A stretch of 47,140 nt of DNA from an uncultured Lachnospiraceae bacterium (GTDB taxonomy: Bacteria; Bacillota; Clostridia; Lachnospirales; Lachnospiraceae). Each line of letters starts with the position of its first letter. Within the stretch, counting starts at the first letter, position 1. The DNA lies in NCBI GenBank assembly GCA_934339135.1, contig CAKRHP010000020.1, positions 1 to 47,140 on the forward strand. Direction: 5' to 3'. A program made the translations under genes and the position numbers. Positions 25,844-34,212 of the stretch are shown here, one piece after another. The notes under the pieces are model-generated. The model did no database searches, was not told the origin of the DNA, and saw only the letters and a program-made list of their open reading frames with translations.

Positions 25844-28555
25844 ATGAAAAAATCAAAAGCAAAAATAGTTTTAATTGCTGCAGGAATATTATGTGCGGCA
25901 TTTCTGCTGGGGAGTATTGTAGTACAGAATCTGCCGGAAAAGTCTGATCAAAAGATAAAGACAGAGACAAAAACGAATGTGACAAAGGAGAAAATCTTTA
26001 ACGGAGTATCATCGTATTCCATGGGAAATGCATATGGAAGCTGTGGAATGTATTATGAGTCTGAGAAGGAATTCCTGTATTATCTGGATGCGGCAACAGG
26101 AGAAAGATCGATTGTCTGTACCAAAACAAACTGTGAGCATGAGGCGGGGAGCAAGCAGGATTCTATGGTGGCAGAAAAATCGGATTGTGAGGCTGACTTT
26201 AACTTTGTAGAAGCTTATATTCCGTATGGAAATAAATTATATTACATTCCGAATGATCCATTGAACGGTAATAAACCATGGGAGATATGGGAGCAGGATC
26301 TTACCGGAGGAAATCAGAAGAGGGTGGCATATATCCATGACAAGGTTAATACATTCTTATCCATCTATAATGTGCAATGTGATGGTGCATACATGGTCGC
26401 ATCATTTCAGGAGCTGGGATATTATAACAAAAAAGGAAAATATACCGAGTATGAAAGCTATTGTCAAAAAGCCGGACTTTATATTATCAATATGAGTGAT
26501 TGGAGCTTTCAGAAGGTTTATATTACCACAGATCAGCATGATGATGTATTAGGAAAATATGCAAGTCCGTATATTTCTCAAATAAGTCTGGGAAGTGAAG
26601 AGGTAGCATTAAATTGCACCTATTATGACGAAAAATTTGATGGAAAAAAAGTAAATAAGCTGCCGGAGAAAAAACAGTTCAAATATATGGATAAACATGT
26701 ACATATGATGCAGAGACATATTCATCTTTCAGATGGAAATACAACCGGTATTGTTCCCTTTGATGGAGATCATGAATTTATGTATTCGGGAAACTGGTAT
26801 ATGGAACAGGATTATTATGGCAATTTTACGGCCGTACAATTCAGAGGCGAAGGGAACCATACGGTCCTTTACAGCTCACCGGAAACCGGGGAGAAGGAAT
26901 ATGACAGTGGGTATAAAGGGGCAGCAGTGACAGAACGCAGCATATTTTATACCAGATATGACAAAACAAGAGATTCTCTTGACTGGTATCGTTATGACCG
27001 GAAGACTAAAAAAGTGGAATGTCTGGCAAAACCGGAGGCTTCTGTTATCCCGGAGTATTCTACAAAGGATTATGTTTATGTGATCGTATTCTGGGAGGAT
27101 GACTCGTATGAGCAATATGCCATTCCATTGAAAAAACTGGAAAAAGGGACCTATCAGTTTCCGGAAAAGTCAGAAGAAAAGAAAACACAGGAAAAGCAGG
27201 ATAAAGAAAATAATGATCCGGCAGATACGGTGGTCTGGGGAATCAATGACAAATGGCTTCCAACGGATGAAGCCGTGAATGGGATCAATCGCTATCTGAA
27301 GAAAAAAGGATATGATTTTAAGGTGGAATTTACCAGTGTTTCGGAAAGCAATATGGATAAAATAGCGGAGGAGCATCCGGAGCTTGACATACTGCAGGTG
27401 CCGGGAAACAGGGTTGATAATAATTGTTCGGCAGATGCCCTGAAGTCGGGATATTATGAGCCGTTGTCGGATTTTCTGAACAATGACGGTAAAAAGCTGA
27501 AAAATCAGTTCAGTGAGACGGAATGGAAACAGGTGGAGGTCAACCGTGAAATTTATTCGGTGCCAAATTCTGCACTGGAGTATGAGGGGCTTTATATTGC
27601 CTACAGCAAAAAGCTGAAAAACAGGCAGGATTTAAAAGAGGCGGATACACTGGAGAAGGTGGAAAAGGTTGTGACGGCAGCAGATGTGAAGGTGAAATGT
27701 CCGATCGTTTTGCTCAACAGTCTGGCAGATGGAAATCTGTCCGGTTTTACGGACAGTGATTATTGTCTGGGACTGGCACTGGACCATCAGACAAAGAAAC
27801 CGGAGCTGTGGTATGAAAATAAAAAGGTACGTTCTGTCTATGAAAGATTTCATACCTGGTATCGGAGGGGGTGGCTGTCGAAGAAGGATTGTATAAGCAG
27901 TCTGGCAGAGAATGATTCTACAGCATGGAGGCAGAAGATTCTGAAAAAAGGAGAATGGCTGGTCGCTATTGGCTTTGGAACCTGCAGTGAGGAGGTTCGG
28001 GAGAGGGCTTTTGAGATTGTCCGGCCGAAGCAGACGGTATTTTCAAAAGCAAATCTGTCCACCGGTGTGGCTGCCTCATCAAACTGTAAGAAACAGGCGG
28101 AGAAATTTTTGGCGCTGGCATATACGGACCAGAAGATTGCTGATCTGATGCTGTATGGCACACAGAAGGGGCATTATCAGGTGAAAAATAATATGGTCTG
28201 TGACTATTCGGAGAATCAGAAGCTGACATTTGATTTATCCAGAAGGGATTTTGGAAACCAGATTGCTGCAACACCACTTGATACGGATGGAAATGCCGCA
28301 AAGCCTGCGGTGCGTAAAAAATATTTCCGGTCGTACAATGTAACCGAATCACCGCTGATCGGATTCCAGCCGGATACAGGGGATTATGAAAAGGAGCTGG
28401 GCGGCTATATTAACGCAATGCAAAGGGGAGAAGATATCTGGCAGTCGAAGGATTTTGATAAGAAGTACGACAGTCTGGTGAAGAAGCTTTCCACCAAGCG
28501 GATGAAGCAGTACAGGGATGATGTGGAAAAGCAGATCAAGGCATGGGGAATGTAG
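25844..28555 (+). CDS. Membrane-anchored propeller-like / solute-binding-like fusion protein, paralogue 2
   Basis: About 903 residues with the same layout as its upstream paralogue: N-terminal anchor (KIVLIAAGILCAAFLLGSIV), propeller-like half with C92-x4-C97-x-H99 and C115, charged linker, then solute-binding-like half (DTVVWGINDKW, INRYLKKKGYDFKVEF, DILQVPGNR). By eye the C-terminal halves are about three-quarters identical, with most change in loops of the N-terminal half. The Cys/His residues, the linker and the last 20 residues are kept. AGGAGGGAGG precedes ATG 25844. Keeping both copies suggests different ligands or partners; the downstream ABC-2 pair is the nearest candidate partner. 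Confidence 0.75.
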   Translation: MKKSKAKIVLIAAGILCAAFLLGSIVVQNLPEKSDQKIKTETKTNVTKEKIFNGVSSYSMGNAYGSCGMYYESEKEFLYYLDAATGERSIVCTKTNCEHEAGSKQDSMVAEKSDCEADFNFVEAYIPYGNKLYYIPNDPLNGNKPWEIWEQDLTGGNQKRVAYIHDKVNTFLSIYNVQCDGAYMVASFQELGYYNKKGKYTEYESYCQKAGLYIINMSDWSFQKVYITTDQHDDVLGKYASPYISQISLGSEEVALNCTYYDEKFDGKKVNKLPEKKQFKYMDKHVHMMQRHIHLSDGNTTGIVPFDGDHEFMYSGNWYMEQDYYGNFTAVQFRGEGNHTVLYSSPETGEKEYDSGYKGAAVTERSIFYTRYDKTRDSLDWYRYDRKTKKVECLAKPEASVIPEYSTKDYVYVIVFWEDDSYEQYAIPLKKLEKGTYQFPEKSEEKKTQEKQDKENNDPADTVVWGINDKWLPTDEAVNGINRYLKKKGYDFKVEFTSVSESNMDKIAEEHPELDILQVPGNRVDNNCSADALKSGYYEPLSDFLNNDGKKLKNQFSETEWKQVEVNREIYSVPNSALEYEGLYIAYSKKLKNRQDLKEADTLEKVEKVVTAADVKVKCPIVLLNSLADGNLSGFTDSDYCLGLALDHQTKKPELWYENKKVRSVYERFHTWYRRGWLSKKDCISSLAENDSTAWRQKILKKGEWLVAIGFGTCSEEVRERAFEIVRPKQTVFSKANLSTGVAASSNCKKQAEKFLALAYTDQKIADLMLYGTQKGHYQVKNNMVCDYSENQKLTFDLSRRDFGNQIAATPLDTDGNAAKPAVRKKYFRSYNVTESPLIGFQPDTGDYEKELGGYINAMQRGEDIWQSKDFDKKYDSLVKKLSTKRMKQYRDDVEKQIKAWGM

Positions 28556-28593
28556 AAGCATCTGTATCAAACAAGTACATTATTTTGGATATG

Positions 28594-28610
28594 CTGATAT
28601 CAGGTATAAC
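28594..28610 (+). promoter_or_regulatory. Palindrome overlapping a possible -10 of the ABC-2 genes
   Basis: The perfect 10-bp palindrome CTGATATCAG (28594-28603) abuts TATAAC (28605-28610), 25 bases before the permease start. No good -35 lies at a normal distance (TTGGAT is only 14 bases away). It may be an operator site, or simply part of the leader. Confidence 0.25.
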
Positions 28611-28634
28611 ATTTGAAAGCGAGGTGGGGCAGGC

Positions 28635-30755
28635 ATGTGGAGAGAACATAAAAAATTGTGGAAACAGCGGGCGGTAGTCGTGTTTGTGGTGGCAGGACTT
28701 CTGCTGAATCTGTTTCTGCTGCTGCGGAGTGAATACAGCCGTCAGTCATGGATGGAACCGACGGTATCCTGCTATCACAGTATATACCGGGAGATCAGAG
28801 GGATGGAGCCGGCACAGGCAAAAAGTTATCTGAAGAAAAAGTCAAACAACCAGAATATAGCGTATGAACGAAGAATTGGTTATGAGACAATGCTTGACGA
28901 AATATCCCATGCCGGCAGTTATGATGAGTATCTGGAGGAGAGGGAGAAAGATTATTCCAAAAGTAAGGTGTTTGAAGGGTTTCGAAAAAGCAGTAAATAC
29001 GATCGCAGGGACGCAGCAAAGGTGATGAAGATGCTGCGGCAGTTTCAGGGAAGTACGGTGCAGATCGTTCCTTCCAGAGGCTGGGCAATGATCCTTCTGT
29101 TTTTTCAGACGGATATCGCCGGTCTGGTGCTCCTGCTTGCCGCGGCGGCGGTTTCCTTTATGCAGGAGAAGGAACGGGGAGAATATTTCTTTATCCGTAC
29201 CATGAAAAGGGGGCGGGGGCCGTTTATTATTTATAAAGTATCGGCACTTTTGATGTTTTCCATGGAGGTGCTTCTGCTTCTTTATCTGGAAAATATACTG
29301 GTGGCATGGAAGATGTATGGTCTGGGTGATCTGAATGCCTGTCTGCAGTCGGTGCATGGTTTTATCGGAACCGGCGTGGCGGCAGATTTAAAACAAAGCA
29401 TTGTTCTGTTTTTGGGACTGAAGCTGCTGGCGTATTTTATGGTCATGCTGTTAATATTATTTCTGATGACTGTTTGTGATACGTCGCAGAAGCTGTATGT
29501 CTGCCTGGCGGTGATCATAGGGGGAAGCAGTCTGGCATATTGGGGGATATCAGCGAATAGCTGGCTGTCTGCTTTGAAATATGTAAATCTGATAGGATTT
29601 CTGCATACGGGCGAAATGATGGCAGTGTACCGGAATATCGGACTGTACGGTTTTCCGGTCAGTTATATTACAGTTGGGATCGTGTTTTTTATCGTAGTGG
29701 GTATTTTACTTTTTTCGGGAACGGTATTTTTCTTCTGCGACCAGAAAATTGTATCCCGTGCCAGACGTCATATTCTGCCGAAGGGGAAACGGCAGAGAAA
29801 AATACGGGGGTATCGTTTATTTTACGGGGAAACAAAAAAGATACTGTATTATCAGAGCGTGTTTCTGATGGTATGTGTATTTGCAGGAGTGGTCTGGTGG
29901 AACTATACGCCGGTGCACTCGCTGTATAATGATGAATCGGATGTTTACTATAAGGAGTATGTGGATCAGGTGTCCGGACCGTATACGAAGGCTTCCGCCC
30001 AAAAAATAAAACAGTGGCGGGAGGAGAGGCTTGCTCTGGAAAAGCAGATCCATCAGGAGAAGCGGAAGGCGGCTACGGATGAGCTGAAATCGATCGTGGA
30101 ATCAGGATATACCAAGGAGCGGAAAAGAACAGAGGGCTTCCAGGTACTGATGGATCATCTCGGCTATATTTCCGGTATTCCAAATGGCGGTCTTTTTTAT
30201 GAGAGAGGCTACGAGCAGTTGACGGGGTATGAGATGGCATGGAAGCGGGATGCGATGCTGGCACTGGAGGGCGTTCTTATGGTGATCCTTACGGTGGCGG
30301 GGATTTATTCCCGGGAGTATGAGACTGGAATGATGCGGCTGCTGCGGACAACGTCCCGGGGAAGGCAGGAGCTGCGAAGTGCCAAGCTGTGGATCGGTGT
30401 GGGAATTGTTACGGTGATCTATGGAATTATCTATGGAAGCGAATTTTATCGTATATTAAGTGCTTTCGGAACAAAGGGCTGGAGCTGCTCCGTGGCAAGC
30501 ATATCTCATATGCCGATGTATCTGTCGGGACTGGCGGTGGTGGATTATCTGGCGTTGATCCTGGTCATGCGTTATCTGGGGTTTTTGCTAGTGATGGCTG
30601 CGGTTTACCTGATCTCCAGCCGTGCGGAAAGCTTTATTATGACGGTGGTATACAGTATTTCTATATTTGCATTGCCGTTAGTTCTGTATCTGAGCGGGGT
30701 GAAGGGTTTGAAATATGTACTGCTCAATCCTTTGCTTTTGGGAAATATATTTTGA
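28635..30755 (+). CDS. ABC-2 type transporter permease
   Basis: A 706-residue membrane protein built as two similar halves. Each begins with a helix followed by a large extracytoplasmic segment and then a bundle of about five helices (for example AGLVLLLAAAAVSFM, LLLYLENILVAW, LLAYFMVMLLILFLMT; second half LALEGVLMVILTVAGIYS, GFLLVMAAVYLISS). The phrases SREYETGMMRLLRTT and QEKERGEYFFIRTM are the E-x-G cytoplasmic loops typical of ABC-2 exporter or immunity permeases. It starts 80 bases after paralogue 2, and the ATPase follows. Export of, or immunity to, a peptide or lipid is the family norm; the substrate is unknown. Confidence 0.82.
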   Translation: MWREHKKLWKQRAVVVFVVAGLLLNLFLLLRSEYSRQSWMEPTVSCYHSIYREIRGMEPAQAKSYLKKKSNNQNIAYERRIGYETMLDEISHAGSYDEYLEEREKDYSKSKVFEGFRKSSKYDRRDAAKVMKMLRQFQGSTVQIVPSRGWAMILLFFQTDIAGLVLLLAAAAVSFMQEKERGEYFFIRTMKRGRGPFIIYKVSALLMFSMEVLLLLYLENILVAWKMYGLGDLNACLQSVHGFIGTGVAADLKQSIVLFLGLKLLAYFMVMLLILFLMTVCDTSQKLYVCLAVIIGGSSLAYWGISANSWLSALKYVNLIGFLHTGEMMAVYRNIGLYGFPVSYITVGIVFFIVVGILLFSGTVFFFCDQKIVSRARRHILPKGKRQRKIRGYRLFYGETKKILYYQSVFLMVCVFAGVVWWNYTPVHSLYNDESDVYYKEYVDQVSGPYTKASAQKIKQWREERLALEKQIHQEKRKAATDELKSIVESGYTKERKRTEGFQVLMDHLGYISGIPNGGLFYERGYEQLTGYEMAWKRDAMLALEGVLMVILTVAGIYSREYETGMMRLLRTTSRGRQELRSAKLWIGVGIVTVIYGIIYGSEFYRILSAFGTKGWSCSVASISHMPMYLSGLAVVDYLALILVMRYLGFLLVMAAVYLISSRAESFIMTVVYSISIFALPLVLYLSGVKGLKYVLLNPLLLGNIF

Positions 30756-30820
30756 TGATGCCGGGTGCTAAGTGTTGTTCCATTTAAGGAAGGAATAAAC
30801 GGGAAAGGAGTTTAAAGCGT

Positions 30821-31693
30821 ATGGAGATTACAATATCTCATCTGACAAAACGATTCGGGGATAAAACGGCACTGGATGATGTGAGTCTTGTGCTGGATCC
30901 CGGAGTGCATGCACTGCTTGGCCCAAATGGAGCCGGGAAAAGTACATTGATCAATATCCTGACAGACAGCATTGTACGGGATAAAGGGGAAGTGCTGTAC
31001 AATGATTATGAGATCACGGGGCTGGGGGCAAAATACCGGGAGCTTCTGGGATATATGCCACAGCAGCAGAGACTTTATGACAATTATACGGCGGAGGAGT
31101 TTTTAAAATATATGGCAGCGATCAAGGGGATTACACCGGGGAAAGCCGGAAAGCAGATAGCAGAGCTTCTGCAGGTGGTCAATCTGTGGGATGTGCGGCG
31201 CAAAAAGGTGGGAGGCTTTTCCGGCGGAATGAAACAGCGTGTTCTGCTGGCACAGGCTCTTCTGGGGGAACCGCGTCTGCTTATTCTGGATGAACCCACG
31301 GCGGGACTGGATCCCAGTGAGCGTATTAATATCCGGAATTATATTGCTGCTGTGGCACAAAAAATGATCGTACTTTTTGCGACCCATGTGGTCAGCGATA
31401 TTGAATGTATTGCGAAGGATGTGATCCTGATCCGGGGTGGAAAGATCTGCCGGCAGGGGACCCCGGTGGAGCTGATCGAGAGTATTCAGGGCAAGGTGGG
31501 GGAGCTGCCCTGTGATCTGGAGAGCCTGGAAAAGCTGCAGGAGCAGTACTGTACCGGAAATGTTTATCAGAGGCGGGAAGGGCTTCGTGTGCGGATCGTC
31601 GGGGACAGGCTGCCGGAGGGATGTCTGCCGGTGAATGACAGCATTGATCTGGAGGATGTGTATATGTATTACATAAATAGTAAAAAGTTTTGA
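30821..31693 (+). CDS. ABC transporter ATPase (ABC-2 exporter type)
   Basis: A 290-residue nucleotide-binding subunit. Walker A GPNGAGKST, Q-loop MPQQQRLYDN, signature FSGGMKQRVLLAQAL, Walker B LLILDEPTAGLDP, and H-loop FATHVVSDIE are all intact. The C-terminal 80 residues after the core (VELIESIQGKVGELPC to the end) form the small accessory region common in bacitracin- or lantibiotic-immunity-type ATPases. It is paired with the upstream permease (65-base gap, AAGGAG before ATG), and it ends the 17-31.7 kb plus-strand gene run. Confidence 0.92.
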   Translation: MEITISHLTKRFGDKTALDDVSLVLDPGVHALLGPNGAGKSTLINILTDSIVRDKGEVLYNDYEITGLGAKYRELLGYMPQQQRLYDNYTAEEFLKYMAAIKGITPGKAGKQIAELLQVVNLWDVRRKKVGGFSGGMKQRVLLAQALLGEPRLLILDEPTAGLDPSERINIRNYIAAVAQKMIVLFATHVVSDIECIAKDVILIRGGKICRQGTPVELIESIQGKVGELPCDLESLEKLQEQYCTGNVYQRREGLRVRIVGDRLPEGCLPVNDSIDLEDVYMYYINSKKF

Positions 31694-31736
31694 TTCGCTG
31701 CAAAATTGATGATATTGCATAAAATCTTTATTTTGA

Positions 31737-31765
31737 TTGACAATGTATACTAAAATGGATATTAT
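31737..31765 (+). promoter_or_regulatory. Promoter of the toxin-antitoxin pair
   Basis: A perfect TTGACA (31737-31742) and TATTAT (31760-31765) are 17 bases apart, with a GTATAC palindrome (31745-31750) inside the spacer. Antitoxins of this family repress their own promoter, and the palindrome is a plausible operator core. Confidence 0.65.
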
Positions 31766-31798
31766 AATGGTGAGAGATGTTAGAAAGGCGGTGATAGT

Positions 31799-32071
31799 AT
31801 GGCAACAGCTCCTACTCAGATTCGAATTGACGCAGATATTAAGAAGCAGGCAACAGAGTTATTTAGTAATCTTGGTTTAGATATGTCAAGTGCAGTAAAT
31901 CTTTTCCTTCATCAGTGTGTTCTTCGGGGCGGGATTCCATTTAGCGTAGAAATGCCGCGTTTTAGTGGAAGAACCTTGGAGGCTATGGAGGAGGCAAAAC
32001 GTATTTCCCGCGATCCCCAAGTTAAGGGATACACCAGCATGGATGAACTCAAGAAAGCATTGGAGGATTAG
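31799..32071 (+). CDS. RelB/DinJ-family antitoxin
   Basis: 90 residues. The N-terminal ribbon-helix-helix (TQIRIDADIKKQATELF, then LGLDMSSAVNLFLHQCV) is the DNA-binding and dimerisation part, followed by RGGIPFSVEMP and a flexible C-terminal toxin-binding arm. This is the DinJ pattern. The toxin gene begins at the base after its stop codon. The pair is expected to neutralise YafQ and repress its own promoter. Confidence 0.92.
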   Translation: MATAPTQIRIDADIKKQATELFSNLGLDMSSAVNLFLHQCVLRGGIPFSVEMPRFSGRTLEAMEEAKRISRDPQVKGYTSMDELKKALED

Positions 32072-32350
32072 GTGTACGAAGTTAAATTTACCAATACGTA
32101 TAAAAAGAGCTATAAGCTTATGAAAAAACGAGGACTGGATATTTCACTTCTTGATAAGGTGGTTGACATGCTACGTCAAGGGAAGAAACTAGATGACAGG
32201 TATCGTGATCATGGATTAAGTGGACAATTTCAGGGATTTCGTGAGTGCCATATAAAACCTGATTGGCTTCTGGTATATTTAATAGAAGATGATGTTTTGA
32301 CCTTGACTTTGGTTGACACAGGTACTCATGCAGATATTTTTCGAATGTAA
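32072..32350 (+). CDS. YafQ-family mRNA interferase toxin
   Basis: 92 residues starting with GTG directly after the antitoxin stop codon, with no separate ribosome binding site, so translation is coupled. The YafQ catalytic pattern is present: RYRDHGLSG (His), RECHIKPDWLLVY (His and Asp) and TGTHADIF (C-terminal His). It is expected to cleave mRNA on the ribosome when freed from antitoxin. The catalytic residues are intact, so it is probably active. Confidence 0.92.
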   Translation: MYEVKFTNTYKKSYKLMKKRGLDISLLDKVVDMLRQGKKLDDRYRDHGLSGQFQGFRECHIKPDWLLVYLIEDDVLTLTLVDTGTHADIFRM

Positions 32351-32367
32351 ATCGTGTTTCATGTTTC

Positions 32368-32394
32368 AGAGGCAGTCGTTTGGCTGCCTCTTTT
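32368..32394 (+). terminator. Terminator of the toxin-antitoxin pair
   Basis: The stem AGAGGCAG / CTGCCTCT (32368-32375 with 32384-32391) is followed by TTTT, 18 bases after the toxin stop codon. Confidence 0.8.
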
Positions 32395-32408
32395 GAAATC
32401 TTAAAAAA

Positions 32409-32714
32409 TTGCATCCATTATATCTGGCAATGCTGGCACTGGTCCTGTTGTTGTTTACCCTTGTAAATCACAAAAAAGCAGGGATCTTTCTGGATGGCAT
32501 TCTGATCCTGTTTGGTGTCGTTTCCTGCGGAATGCATCTGGATACCATGTGGATGTTTCCTATGGCAAATACGGTAGTATGGCTTCATTACACTGGTTAT
32601 CTGGCGGAGCCCGTGTATCCGGTGTGGGCATCGTATCTTTATTTTGGAATTGCCGATATAACCTTAATAATATGTTGTATCACTGTCCGGAAAAGATATC
32701 AGATCCGGGCATAA
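32409..32714 (+). CDS. Small multi-pass membrane protein or remnant
   Basis: 101 codons starting at TTG just after the terminator, with no ribosome binding site. The sequence is plainly membrane-like: three to four hydrophobic segments (LYLAMLALVLLLFTLV, IFLDGILILFGVVSC, YFGIADITLIICCITV). ATG 32430 is an internal alternative. The lack of start signals suggests a gene that has lost its 5' end, perhaps when the toxin-antitoxin module arrived. Family unknown. Confidence 0.4.
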   Translation: MHPLYLAMLALVLLLFTLVNHKKAGIFLDGILILFGVVSCGMHLDTMWMFPMANTVVWLHYTGYLAEPVYPVWASYLYFGIADITLIICCITVRKRYQIRA

Positions 32715-32759
32715 ATACACATATCATGAAAATCTTGTATGTTTCTAAAATTCCTTATA

Positions 32760-32788
32760 TTTACCCAAAAACTGCCAGCTTTTATAAT
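32760..32788 (+). promoter_or_regulatory. Promoter of the maltodextrin importer operon
   Basis: TTTACC (32760-32765) and a perfect TATAAT (32783-32788) are 17 bases apart, about 65 bases before the binding-protein start. The weak -35 suits an activated promoter. No catabolite-response element was recognised. Confidence 0.5.
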
Positions 32789-32854
32789 GAATTTATCAAA
32801 TCAATACAGCAGAAATGAAGCTGCTGCATGAAAAAGAATGAGGAGGAATTCGTT

Positions 32855-34150
32855 ATGAGAGCGAAAAAATTATGTGCGTTATTGCTGACAACAGCAATGA
32901 TTTCATCCGTATTTGCCGGGTGTGGCAAGACATCTTCAACAACAGATAAGGCTGGTTCTGATACCAGCAGTGCCAAGACAGAGACAAAGGATGTGAAACT
33001 GACGGTGTGGGGACCGCAGGAGGATCAGGCAAAGATAAAGGGATATGATGACGGTATCCTTAAGGCAATGTGTGATTCCTTTAATGAGCAGCATCCGGAG
33101 TGGAATATCACATTTGAGTATGGTGTATGCTCCGAGGGAGATGCCAAGGATGTGGTAACGAAGGATGTGGATGCGGCAGCAGATGTTTATATGTATGCAA
33201 ACGATCAGATCCCGGTTCTGGTTGAAGCAGGAGCTCTTTCTAAGCTGGGTGGATCTACCGTAGATGAGATCAAAGAGAATAACGAAAAAGCAATGATCGA
33301 TTCTGTTACATATGATGGCAGTGTATACGGAGTTCCGTACACATCAAACACATGGTTCATGTACTATGATAAGAGTAAATTCAGTGCAGACGAAGTAACA
33401 TCTCTGGATAAGATGATGTCAAAGGATCTGGGCAAGGGAGTTACAAACTTTGCATTCCCACTGGATAACAGCTGGTATATTGAAGCATTCTACTACGCAG
33501 CAGGCGGTTCTCTCTTTGGTGACGGAACAGATGCATCTGCAGGCTGTGACTGGGATAGTGAGGCCGGCGTGGCAGCAACAAAATATATGGTAAATCTTGC
33601 AAAGAATAAGAAATTCTCCTGTGAGAAGGACGGAAGCAGTATTGCCAAATTTAAGGACGGCAAGCTGGGTGCATATTGCAGCGGTTCCTGGGATGCAAAG
33701 GCGATCAAGGAAGCTCTTGGAAAGAATTTTGCAGCAGCACAGCTTCCTACTGCAACCATTAACGGACAGGAAGGTCAGATGAAGTCCTTTGCCGGAAGCA
33801 AGGCAGTTGGCGTAAATCCGAAATGCGAGGATCAGGAGGTTGCTGTAGCACTTGCCCGTTATCTTGCAGGGGAGGAGTGCCAGAAGATCCGCTTTGAGTC
33901 AAGAGGAATCGCACCGATCAACAAAACACTTGCTGCAGATGAAGCAGTAATGAAGGATACCGTAATTAAGGCACAGGCAGACGAAATTGCAAATGCAGCA
34001 GCTGTACAGCCGCTTCTTTCTGAGATGGGCAGCTACTGGACACCGGCTGAGACGATGGGAAAAGAGATCGTACAGGGGGATGTTACAGAGGCAAATGCCG
34101 AGAAGAAGACAAAGGAAATGGTTAAGGGTATTCTGAGCAACGGACTGTAA
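32855..34150 (+). CDS. malE: Maltose/maltodextrin-type solute-binding lipoprotein
   Basis: 431 residues. A signal sequence ends in lipobox FAGC, followed by a Ser/Thr/Asp linker and a family-1 extracellular binding protein fold (LTVWGPQEDQAKIKGYDDG, YDGSVYGVPYTSNTWFMYYDK, FAGSKAVGVNPKCEDQEVA). Its resemblance to the MalE/cyclodextrin-binding group and the MalF/MalG-type permeases downstream support a maltooligosaccharide ligand. AGGAGG at 32840-32846 selects ATG 32855. No ATPase gene is adjacent; a shared MsmK-type ATPase elsewhere is usual in Firmicutes. The gene symbol is by family, not proven specificity. Confidence 0.85.
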   Translation: MRAKKLCALLLTTAMISSVFAGCGKTSSTTDKAGSDTSSAKTETKDVKLTVWGPQEDQAKIKGYDDGILKAMCDSFNEQHPEWNITFEYGVCSEGDAKDVVTKDVDAAADVYMYANDQIPVLVEAGALSKLGGSTVDEIKENNEKAMIDSVTYDGSVYGVPYTSNTWFMYYDKSKFSADEVTSLDKMMSKDLGKGVTNFAFPLDNSWYIEAFYYAAGGSLFGDGTDASAGCDWDSEAGVAATKYMVNLAKNKKFSCEKDGSSIAKFKDGKLGAYCSGSWDAKAIKEALGKNFAAAQLPTATINGQEGQMKSFAGSKAVGVNPKCEDQEVAVALARYLAGEECQKIRFESRGIAPINKTLAADEAVMKDTVIKAQADEIANAAAVQPLLSEMGSYWTPAETMGKEIVQGDVTEANAEKKTKEMVKGILSNGL

Positions 34151-34212
34151 AAAAACATGGAAACTGTCCGGAAAGGCAGAATAAATCAGTAAGGTAAAAG
34201 GAGAAATGTCCT

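Larger units (their letters stand above)
25431..25871 (+). repeat. Tandem duplication block, copy B
   Basis: Gap-free counterpart of 22270-22710. Differences are scattered single bases, for example at the start of the gene fragment and in the 25790-25845 leader. It brings a complete copy of the shared promoter element to the second large paralogue. Confidence 0.9.
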
